From contig DJMJ01000010.1 in NCBI GenBank assembly GCA_002435325.1, positions 58,248 to 68,848 of the forward strand: a DNA stretch of 10,601 nt, in the 5' to 3' direction. The notes under the pieces were generated by a model. The model worked only from the letters and a program-made list of their open reading frames with translations, was not told the DNA's origin and ran no database searches. How positions within the stretch are numbered: position 1 is the stretch's first letter; every line of letters starts with the position of its first letter. The DNA is from Nitrospira sp. UBA6493. Lineage in GTDB: Bacteria > Nitrospirota > Nitrospiria > Nitrospirales > Nitrospiraceae. A program made the translations under genes and the position numbers. Below are positions 1 through 5,603 of the stretch, in pieces.

Positions 1-920
1 ATGTTCATGATGCCGATGCCGCCGACCAGAAGCGAGACCGCCGCAATCGACAGCAGCATCACAGTCAGAGTCTCGCTGGTTCCCTCCTGCAACTTCCCAA
101 TATCGACCTGCGTCTTGATCGTGAAGTCATCCTCTTGATCTGGCTGCAATCGATGCCGGACCCGCAATGCGTCGCGAATCTGCGCCACAGCTGGCGCTAA
201 ATCCTCCACCCGCTCGGTCGACGCAAAGAGCGCTCCGACGGAACCGAAAAACAAGGTGCCGAACACTTTCCGCTCCGCCGTGCTGAACGGAATAAAGACC
301 ACATCATCTTGATCCACCCCCTCTGGCGACTGCCCCTTCGGCGTCAGCACCCCCACGATGCGAAAGGGAATATTCTTAATACGAATGACCGCCCCGACCG
401 GTTCTTCGCCCGCCTCAAACAAATTGTCCACCACCGTTTGTCCGATGATCGCGACTCGGGAGGCCGTATCCACATCCGATTGTGTGAACTCTCCTCCCGT
501 CTCATATGCCCAATCGCGAATCGTCAAATAACTGGGGGAGATCCCGTACACCCGCACATTCCAGTTTCGACTGCCATTGACCACCTGCATCGCGTCCCGC
601 TTGGCCCAGCCGGTATCGCGAAGAAGAGGAATCGTTTTCTTTAGATAGATCCCGTCGGAAACGTTGAGGGTAAACTTGCCACCATGGCCTCCACGCACGC
701 CGGTAGCCGTCATAGCGCCGGGAAGAATAATGATGACATTGGTTCCCATTGTGGCCACTTGAGCCTGGACCGCCGCTTTGGCGCCTTCGCCAATGCTGAC
801 CATCGCAATAACCGCGCCGACACCGATGACAATGCCCAACATCGTCAGACCGGCCCTGAGCCGGTTGCGGCTGAGAATGCGAACCGCCGTCATGATCGTG
901 AGGAAGAGAAACGCCTGCAT
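1..920 (-). CDS. MacB-like ABC transporter permease, N-terminal part (cut by window edge)
   Basis: This is the inner-membrane permease of a MacB-type exporter, which couples ATP hydrolysis to movement of substrate through a periplasmic adaptor. It reads from ATG at 920 and is still open at position 1, giving 306 codons; the C-terminus lies outside. Residues 22-44 form the first membrane helix, after a basic stretch (RILSRNRLRAG). Residues 45-280 are the large periplasmic MacB core domain, with the family-like stretches NGSRNW (115-120), RVAIIGQTVVDNLF (155-168) and DQDDVVFIP (203-211). Residues 285-306 begin the second membrane helix (LLVGGIGIMN), where the FtsX-like domain starts. The ATG shares one base with the TGA of the upstream ATPase gene (TGATG, 922-918), so the two are probably translationally coupled. 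The permease and ATPase are separate chains, whereas E. coli MacB is one fused protein. The substrate cannot be read from sequence; a LolC/LolE or other FtsX-family role is less likely given the adaptor gene next to it. Confidence 0.93.
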   Translation of the reverse strand, partial: MQAFLFLTIMTAVRILSRNRLRAGLTMLGIVIGVGAVIAMVSIGEGAKAAVQAQVATMGTNVIIILPGAMTATGVRGGHGGKFTLNVSDGIYLKKTIPLLRDTGWAKRDAMQVVNGSRNWNVRVYGISPSYLTIRDWAYETGGEFTQSDVDTASRVAIIGQTVVDNLFEAGEEPVGAVIRIKNIPFRIVGVLTPKGQSPEGVDQDDVVFIPFSTAERKVFGTLFFGSVGALFASTERVEDLAPAVAQIRDALRVRHRLQPDQEDDFTIKTQVDIGKLQEGTSETLTVMLLSIAAVSLLVGGIGIMN

Positions 921-1663
921 CAGGTCTCCGCCAGAGACGACGGCTCCTTCGGCTTGGTGTGACGATCCGTCAAAACCTGCCCGTCTTTGATCACGATTTC
1001 CCGCGAGGCATAAGCGGCAATGTCGGGTTCATGCGTAACCAAAATGACGGTAATGCCTTCCTCTTTGTTCAGCCGATCGAGAATGGTCATGATCTCCCGG
1101 CTCGACTCCGTATCGAGATTCCCGGTCGGCTCGTCGGCGAGTAACAGCGCGGGGGTGGTCACCAGCGCCCGAGCAATCGCCACGCGTTGCTGCTGCCCTC
1201 CGGACAATTGCGTGGGATAATGCTGTTCCCTGCCCTTGAGCCCGACGCGTTCCAACGCGGCCGCCGCCAGCGCGCGCTGCTCACGAAGCGGAAGGCCCCT
1301 GTAAAAGAGTGGCAATTGGGCGTTTTCCAACGCGCTCGTGCGGGGAATGAGATTGAAACTTTGAAAGACAAATCCGATCTGCCGGTTCCTGATCTCCGCC
1401 AACTCGTCGGCCCGAAGCCCCGCGACATCGACGCCATTCAACCAATAGTGTCCCTCTGTCGGCTGATCGAGACAACCGAGCATGTTCATCAGGGTGGATT
1501 TACCGGACCCCGAAGAACCCATGATCGCCACAAATTCACCCTGTTCGATTGTGAGGTTCAATCCCCGAAGCGCGTGCACCTCCACGTCGCCAAGACTGTA
1601 CACCTTCCACAAATCCTCACAGCGGATTAACGGAGCGGTCTGGTGGCTGTGAATTTCACTCAC
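920..1663 (-). CDS. MacB/LolD-family ABC transporter ATP-binding protein
   Basis: This is the cytoplasmic ATPase that powers the adjacent permease. All nucleotide-binding motifs are intact. Numbered from the GTG at 1663 (247 aa), they are Walker A GSSGSGKST at 49-57, Q-loop Q101, signature LSGGQ at 153-157, Walker B ALLLADEP at 172-179 with D177 and E178, and H-loop H211. The N-terminal stretch with VHALRGLNL is typical of the MacB/LolD/FtsE-like group. A TTG at 1669 in the same frame would add two residues, but the Shine-Dalgarno AAGGAA (1676-1671) is only 1 nt from it and 7 nt from the GTG, so I chose the GTG. The gene lies between the adaptor gene (68-nt gap) and the permease gene (1-nt overlap), which indicates one operon. 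LolD, for lipoprotein release, is the main alternative by sequence alone; the MacA-like neighbour argues for an efflux role. Confidence 0.93.
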   Translation of the reverse strand: MSEIHSHQTAPLIRCEDLWKVYSLGDVEVHALRGLNLTIEQGEFVAIMGSSGSGKSTLMNMLGCLDQPTEGHYWLNGVDVAGLRADELAEIRNRQIGFVFQSFNLIPRTSALENAQLPLFYRGLPLREQRALAAAALERVGLKGREQHYPTQLSGGQQQRVAIARALVTTPALLLADEPTGNLDTESSREIMTILDRLNKEEGITVILVTHEPDIAAYASREIVIKDGQVLTDRHTKPKEPSSLAET

Positions 1664-1670
1664 AAACAAA

Positions 1671-1676
1671 TTCCTT
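1671..1676 (-). promoter_or_regulatory. Ribosome binding site that fixes the ATPase start
   Basis: AAGGAA on the minus strand lies 7 nt upstream of the GTG at 1663. It is only 1 nt from the in-frame TTG at 1669, so it supports the shorter start. Confidence 0.6.
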
Positions 1677-1731
1677 ACACTCAGGCAGGGAAACGTCCTC
1701 GTGCACGCCCCTGCGCCTTAGCCGCCTGTAC

Positions 1732-3021
1732 TTAAATACTCCGGCTGCGCGATTTCTTCTGCCCACCGCTCCCAAACCCTGGTGGCAGTTCACCACCGGC
1801 ACGGGAACCGCGCGGGACATCCTGGCCCACAATCACCACATCGTTTTCCGCCAATGTCCCTCCGACGATCTCTGTGGCCACGCCATCGGAAATGCCGGTT
1901 TGAATAGAAACGGGGACAAGCTTTCCCGATTCATCTTGTTTCCAGACTTTTCGCGTCACTCCGGCTGTATCAGCTCCTCCGGAAACAGGGCGACCACCGG
2001 ACGGTCGTCCTTCCTTCTTCACAGACTTACCGTCGGACGATGCATCCTCCCCCCCTCCACTTACGGAAGGCGCGAAGCGCAACGCGGCATTCGGCACCTT
2101 TAAGACCTGGTCTTTTTGCGCCACCACGATCGCCACATTCGCCGTCATGCCAGGCTTGAGCCGCAAGTCCTGATTATCTACTGCCACCACAACATTGTAG
2201 GTGATGACATTTTGCACATTGATCGGCGCCAGCCGAACCTGACGAATCGTCCCGGAAAACTTCACCCCTGGGTAGGCATCGACCGTAAACGTCGCGTCCT
2301 TCCCTTCCGTCATCCCGCCGATATCCGACTCACTCACATTTGTATCGACCTGCATTTTCGTCAGGTCCAAGGCGATCAAAAAGAGATTCGGCGTGGCGAA
2401 ACTCGCCGCGACCGTTTGGCCGACTTCCACGTTTCTCGCCACCACCACTCCATCGACCGGAGAGCGGATCACCGTGTATTTCAATTCCAAATCGGCTGAA
2501 TTCAACGCCGCTTCGGCCTGCCGCACCTGGGCCTCCGCCACATGCACCTGGGCCTCCGCGGTTTGCGCGTTCGTTAGGGCCATATCCACATCGTTTTGCG
2601 AAACGAATTGTTGATCGATGAGCGACCGGACCCGTTCGAGTTCCCGCTTTCGCTGCCCCCAATCCGTCTTCGCGCGCGTCACATTGGCACGCGCCATCTC
2701 CAGATTGCTGGCCGCCTGATCGCGGCGGGCCTTGAACGGCTCGGGGTCGATAACCGCCACCGTATCCCCTGCTTTGACCTGGGAATTGAAATCGGCATGG
2801 AGGCTCTTAATCATACCCGACACCTGCGTGCCCACCTGGACGGACACGACGGGATTGATGGTCCCGGTCGCGCTGACAATAGACACCACAGAGCCTCGCT
2901 CAACCACAGCCGTACGATACCGCACCGGAGCCTTGCGCTCCCCGGTAAAGAACACGTAGCCGCCGATGGCCAATCCGAGGCCCACAACACTCAGAATGAT
3001 CCCGATACGCCGCATGGCCAC
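1732..3021 (-). CDS. MacA-like periplasmic adaptor (HlyD/RND membrane-fusion family)
   Basis: This is the adaptor that links the inner-membrane MacB-type pump to an outer-membrane channel. It is 429 aa, slightly long for the family. A basic N-terminus and one membrane helix (about residues 5-25) anchor it, leaving the rest in the periplasm. Residues 58-92 are the first half of the lipoyl-like domain (VGTQVSGMI, then VKAGDTVAVIDP). Residues 97-180 are a helical hairpin rich in Ala, Gln and Glu. The second lipoyl half follows (SPVDGVVVARNVEVGQTV, 187-204), then the beta-barrel (about 215-310; LKPGMTANV at 288-296) and a membrane-proximal domain (about 356-402). A Gly/Ser/Lys-rich segment at 320-355 and a Gly-rich, basic C-terminal tail (404-429) look disordered and do not belong to the core fold. 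The start is GTG at 3021 (AGGAG, 6-nt spacer); ATG at 3015, two codons in, is equally possible (GAGGA, 8-nt spacer). No outer-membrane channel gene is in the window. Confidence 0.93.
   Translation of the reverse strand: MAMRRIGIILSVVGLGLAIGGYVFFTGERKAPVRYRTAVVERGSVVSIVSATGTINPVVSVQVGTQVSGMIKSLHADFNSQVKAGDTVAVIDPEPFKARRDQAASNLEMARANVTRAKTDWGQRKRELERVRSLIDQQFVSQNDVDMALTNAQTAEAQVHVAEAQVRQAEAALNSADLELKYTVIRSPVDGVVVARNVEVGQTVAASFATPNLFLIALDLTKMQVDTNVSESDIGGMTEGKDATFTVDAYPGVKFSGTIRQVRLAPINVQNVITYNVVVAVDNQDLRLKPGMTANVAIVVAQKDQVLKVPNAALRFAPSVSGGGEDASSDGKSVKKEGRPSGGRPVSGGADTAGVTRKVWKQDESGKLVPVSIQTGISDGVATEIVGGTLAENDVVIVGQDVPRGSRAGGELPPGFGSGGQKKSRSRSI
2523..2559 (-). repeat. 16-bp direct repeat, 21-bp period, inside the adaptor coiled coil
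   Basis: The 16-mer GCACCTGGGCCTCCGC occurs at 2523-2538 and again, identically, at 2544-2559. The offset of 21 bp equals seven codons, one coiled-coil heptad, and the protein reads AEAQVHV followed by AEAQVRQ. Because repeat and heptad are in register, a small tandem duplication inside the helical hairpin is plausible. Convergent codon use on similar heptads is the alternative. Confidence 0.75.
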
Positions 3022-3048
3022 AATCCTCTCCTACAGCGGGGAAAAACT

Positions 3049-3078
3049 ATCATACCAGGAAAAACGAGAGGGAATCAT
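3049..3078 (-). promoter_or_regulatory. Extended -10 promoter for the efflux operon
   Basis: On the minus strand TATGAT (3054-3049) is a 5/6 match to the sigma70 -10 box and is preceded by TG plus one base (TGG at 3057-3055), making an extended -10. The -35 is poor (ATGATT, 3078-3073, 18-bp spacer), as is usual for extended -10 promoters. Transcription would start near 3042, leaving a leader of about 20 nt before the adaptor gene. The site lies just downstream of the previous gene's terminator, as expected for an independent unit. Confidence 0.55.
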
Positions 3079-3098
3079 CTCGGGAAGGGATCGGTGGT

Positions 3099-3141
3099 AA
3101 AAGACAAGGGCCGCCCCCCGCGTAAAGGGGAACGGCCCTTG
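3099..3141 (-). terminator. Rho-independent terminator of the lipoprotein gene
   Basis: CAAGGGCCG (3105-3113) and CGGCCCTTG (3133-3141) form a perfect 9-bp stem. A further CCCC/GGGG pairing is possible inside it. On the minus strand the stem is followed directly by TCTTTT (3104-3099). It begins 29 nt after the TAG of the lipoprotein gene, so it ends that transcript and separates it from the efflux operon. Confidence 0.85.
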
Positions 3142-3170
3142 CCGACACTGTCATCACCGATCAGCCGGCT

Positions 3171-3872
3171 CTACGGGCTGACGGAAATACGATCCTTGAT
3201 CATATCGAAGGTCTCTTTCGGCAGTACATTCTTCGCGACCAGTTCACCCTTTACACGATAGGGGCGATTCGTCACGATTCGATCCGCTTCATCCTTCTTC
3301 AGCCCAAGAAAGAGGACCAGATCGTTCGCCGAAGCCTTATTCACATTCATCGATGCAGATCCCGCTGCCGGAGCGACGGGAGCCGCAGGCGCAGGCACGG
3401 CACTGGGGAACGGCGTCAGCGATGACGACGGTGTCAGTGCCCCCGCGCCAGATCGCGACCGGTCTTTGAGCTCTTTCTGATAGCGGGCGACCAACGACTT
3501 CAACGTTTCATTGTGACGCTTGACGTCCTCATATTCCGCCCGCACATTCTTATTCTGAGAAGACAACGCCTTGACCTTGTCTTCCAATTCCTTCGTCCGC
3601 CCCTCGATCGTGCCGCGCTCCTTGTCCCGGCCGTGCTCGATCCGCTGCAATTCATCGCGGGCCGCCTGAGCCTCGCTGCCGATCTTGGCATTCAGCTCTT
3701 TCAGCGTTTTGACCTGCTGCTCCATCACGTTCTTTTGCTGACGCGTCTTCTCTAATTCCATCTTGGTCGCATCCGCCTCAGCCAGGGCGCTCTCGTACTT
3801 TTTACTGGTCACACAACCACTGGTCAGCATCGCGCCAACCACGATGACCGATAGTATCCACTCCCGTCTCAT
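3171..3872 (-). CDS. Lipoprotein with long coiled coil and C-terminal helix-hairpin-helix domain
   Basis: This is a predicted lipoprotein of 233 aa; I do not recognise a named gene. Residues 1-20 are a signal peptide (basic MRRE, hydrophobic core, lipobox LTSGC at 16-20), so LspA should cut before Cys20. The residue after Cys is Val rather than Asp, consistent with sorting to the outer membrane. Residues 25-137 are highly charged with regular hydrophobic spacing and look like one long coiled coil. Residues 141-174 are a Ser/Pro/Ala linker. Residues 175-231 resemble the ComEA-type helix-hairpin-helix module (NVNKASANDL at 176-185, a GLKKDEADRIV hairpin at 190-200, and a second pass ending PKETFDMIKDRI). 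The ATG at 3872 was chosen over an upstream in-frame start at 3938 because it has GGAGG 5 nt upstream and begins a proper signal peptide. The gene has its own promoter and terminator. A structural or DNA-handling envelope role is possible, but the function is unknown. Confidence 0.85.
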   Translation of the reverse strand: MRREWILSVIVVGAMLTSGCVTSKKYESALAEADATKMELEKTRQQKNVMEQQVKTLKELNAKIGSEAQAARDELQRIEHGRDKERGTIEGRTKELEDKVKALSSQNKNVRAEYEDVKRHNETLKSLVARYQKELKDRSRSGAGALTPSSSLTPFPSAVPAPAAPVAPAAGSASMNVNKASANDLVLFLGLKKDEADRIVTNRPYRVKGELVAKNVLPKETFDMIKDRISVSP

Positions 3873-3877
3873 ACGAA

Positions 3878-3882
3878 CCTCC
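3878..3882 (-). promoter_or_regulatory. Strong ribosome binding site of the lipoprotein gene
   Basis: GGAGG on the minus strand (3882-3878), within a run of G-rich bases, lies 5 nt before the ATG at 3872. It decides the start against the in-frame upstream ATG at 3938. Confidence 0.75.
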
Positions 3883-3978
3883 CCCTCTCGGAATGACCAC
3901 ACGTTAGTGAGCTCGAACAAGCCGGCATATCGCCGCACGATTTCTGACAGACGGCACTAGATCACCGTGCCTGAATTG

Positions 3979-4007
3979 TGTGTATGCCAACCTCCCTTCT
4001 TTGTCAA
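3979..4007 (-). promoter_or_regulatory. Candidate sigma70 promoter of the lipoprotein gene
   Basis: On the minus strand there is a perfect -35 TTGACA (4007-4002), a 17-bp spacer and a weak -10 TACACA (3984-3979, 3/6). The expected start is near 3972, giving a leader of about 100 nt in which I see no gene or clear RNA structure. Confidence 0.4.
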
Positions 4008-4077
4008 CAGATTTACACTTGTCATCACACGCAGCTCCACCTACGGAGAAAAATGTGTGAGCAAACGCGCCACTCGC

Positions 4078-4106
4078 TTGACGGGCCGGAGCCGCTCTGT
4101 GATGAT
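4078..4106 (+). promoter_or_regulatory. Candidate sigma70 promoter of uppP
   Basis: TTGACG (4078-4083, 5/6) and GATGAT (4101-4106, 4/6) are separated by 17 bp. Transcription would start near 4113, about 42 nt before the chosen uppP start. The 3873-4154 region holds this and the divergent lipoprotein promoter; I see no further gene in it. Confidence 0.4.
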
Positions 4107-4143
4107 CGCAAAATCGTCTCGACAGCCACATCTTCATCGCATA

Positions 4144-4148
4144 GAAGG
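4144..4148 (+). promoter_or_regulatory. Ribosome binding site that fixes the uppP start
   Basis: GAAGG abuts the ATG at 4149 and lies 6 nt from the ATG at 4155. Normal spacing therefore favours 4155. Confidence 0.6.
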
Positions 4149-4154
4149 ATGATC

Positions 4155-5030
4155 ATGACCGAATGGGGGCCCGCACTCGCAATCATTCTGGGAATCGTGG
4201 AGGGACTGACCGAATTCCTCCCGGTCTCCTCAACCGGGCACCTGATTCTCGTCGGACATGCGCTCGGCTTCACCGGGGATGCCGCGGCCAACGCCGAGAT
4301 TTCGATTCAGCTCGGCGCCATTCTGGCGGTGATCGTCTTCGAACGTGAGAAGATTAGCCGGCTGATCTCCGGCGCGTGGCAGGAACAAGCGGCATTGCAT
4401 CGACTACGCAACACCGGCCAGCACAAGACGTGGCGCGCCCTGCTCTTCGCGTCTATGCAGGCCCACCCCAGCCTCTGGTTTGTCATCGGCCTCGGCATTG
4501 CGTTTTTCCCCGCGGCTGCCGTCGGGTTTCTCGCTCATGGATGGATCAAGTCCGTCCTCTTTACCCCGCAGACCGTTGCAGCCACCTCGATCATCGGCGG
4601 CATCATCATTTTGCTGGTCGAAGCCCGGGCCCCTCAGGTCACAACGACGCAACTCGACCAGGTTCCAGTGAAATCCGCCTTTTGGGTGGGTGTCGCCCAA
4701 TGCGCCTCGCTGATTCCCGGCATGTCCCGCTCCGGCTCGACGATCATCGGCGGACTGCTCGCCGGGCTCGATCGAAAAGTGGCGACGGAATACTCATTCT
4801 TTCTGGCACTGCCGACCATCATCGCCGCGACCGCCTATCAAATGCTCAAAGCCACGGCGACGTTTACGCAACAGGATTACGTCGCCCTAGGCATCGGGCT
4901 GGTCGTCTCGTTCCTCGTCGCCTGGGCCGTCATCGCCGCCTTCCTCACCTACGTACAGCGGCACACCTTGCGCGTGTTCGCGTATTACCGAATCATCCTC
5001 GGTATTCTCGTCTTCATTGTTGTACGGTAG
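4155..5030 (+). CDS. uppP: Undecaprenyl-diphosphate phosphatase (UppP/BacA family)
   Basis: This integral inner-membrane enzyme removes a phosphate from undecaprenyl diphosphate, recycling the lipid carrier for peptidoglycan and other envelope polymers; overexpression of family members gives bacitracin resistance. Numbered from ATG 4155 (291 aa), both hallmark motifs are present: EGLTE at 16-20, running into FLPVSSTGHL (21-30) with the catalytic-site His29, and PGMSRSGST at 188-196 with Arg192. The protein is hydrophobic throughout, with about eight membrane segments. The stretch at about 74-104 (QEQAALHRLRNTG onwards) is a polar loop, longer than I expect for the family. The frame is open back to an ATG at 3978, but that extension lacks a ribosome binding site and is polar and low in family character. 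The ATG at 4149 is too close to GAAGG, so 4155 is preferred. The gene is transcribed alone and converges on lspA, with 36 nt between the stops. Confidence 0.95.
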   Translation: MTEWGPALAIILGIVEGLTEFLPVSSTGHLILVGHALGFTGDAAANAEISIQLGAILAVIVFEREKISRLISGAWQEQAALHRLRNTGQHKTWRALLFASMQAHPSLWFVIGLGIAFFPAAAVGFLAHGWIKSVLFTPQTVAATSIIGGIIILLVEARAPQVTTTQLDQVPVKSAFWVGVAQCASLIPGMSRSGSTIIGGLLAGLDRKVATEYSFFLALPTIIAATAYQMLKATATFTQQDYVALGIGLVVSFLVAWAVIAAFLTYVQRHTLRVFAYYRIILGILVFIVVR

Positions 5031-5066
5031 GAACAGGGTACGCTGGCAACAGCGCCTTGCAGCAAC

Positions 5067-5603
5067 TTACGAAGCTGGAGTCTGAAGGGAAGAGTTCTCC
5101 GGTGCTACCGGCGGAACATCCTTCTTCTCAAACATGAAATGGATGACGAGAAAGACCACGCCCACCGTGATCGCCGAGTCGGCGACATTGAAAGCCGGCC
5201 AATGGTAGTCGTTCACATAGACATCGAGAAAATCGATCACCTCACCATAGCGCATCCGGTCGATCAGGTTCCCCACCGCGCCGCCTAAAATCGACGACAC
5301 GCTCAGACGCCCCATCCACTCGCTCTCGGGCATCCGATACAGGATCGACCCCAGCAAGACCAGCGCAAAGATCGACGTCAGCCCGAAGAAGACCATCCGG
5401 AATGCGTTGCTGCTCCCAGCCAGCAACCCGAACGCGGCGCCGGGGTTGCGGATATAGGTAAGACTGAAGAAATTGGGAATGACCGGAATGGATTCGTGTA
5501 GCCGCATCGTCTGCATGATATACAGCTTCGTGAGCTGGTCGGACAAAATCACGCTGCCGGTCAGCGAGGCCAGTACAAGATTACGCCAGACTGAGCCGCT
5601 CAA
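5067..5603 (-). CDS. lspA: Lipoprotein signal peptidase (signal peptidase II)
   Basis: This inner-membrane aspartic protease cleaves prolipoproteins before the lipid-modified cysteine, a step needed for proteins such as the lipoprotein at 3171-3872. Numbered from TTG 5603 (178 aa), it shows DQLTK (22-26), NPGAAFG (53-59), GNLIDR with catalytic Asp115, and FNVADS with catalytic Asp142, plus four hydrophobic helices. The usual length is 160-170 aa. The tail after about residue 160 is polar. The frame stays open upstream into ileS (ATGs at 5690 and 5621), but those starts would add residues that look like ileS read in another frame. GGAGG at 5615-5611 lies 7 nt before the TTG, which overlaps the ileS stop (TTGA). 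Translation is therefore probably coupled to ileS. The ATG at 5621 (184 aa) is the main alternative. No strong terminator follows; there is only a 5-bp stem at 5041-5054 without a T-run. Confidence 0.95.
   Translation of the reverse strand: MSGSVWRNLVLASLTGSVILSDQLTKLYIMQTMRLHESIPVIPNFFSLTYIRNPGAAFGLLAGSSNAFRMVFFGLTSIFALVLLGSILYRMPESEWMGRLSVSSILGGAVGNLIDRMRYGEVIDFLDVYVNDYHWPAFNVADSAITVGVVFLVIHFMFEKKDVPPVAPENSSLQTPAS

Noticed and set aside
1685..1714. Inverted repeat GCAGGG / CCCTGC between adaptor and ATPase genes
   Set aside because: It has 6 bp with an 18-nt loop and no T-run. It could slow RNases, but there is not enough to call a terminator or attenuator.
2596..3261. 221-codon open frame on the plus strand spanning the adaptor gene start and a terminator
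   Set aside because: It runs antisense to two genes and through the terminator at 3099-3141, with no start signal.
3873..3938. N-terminal extension of the lipoprotein from an ATG at 3938
   Set aside because: It would bury the signal peptide inside the protein and ignore the strong GGAGG before the ATG at 3872.
3978..4154. N-terminal extension of UppP from an ATG at 3978
   Set aside because: The added 59 residues are polar and do not resemble the family, no ribosome binding site precedes them, and they cover the candidate promoter.
5041..5054. Stem CGCTG-GCAA-CAGCG between the converging uppP and lspA ends as a terminator
   Set aside because: It has only 5 bp and no T-run on either strand, so it is not a convincing intrinsic terminator.
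4376..5137. 253-codon open frame on the plus strand inside uppP
   Set aside because: It is a shifted frame of uppP. The translation is basic and low in family character, while uppP itself is intact.
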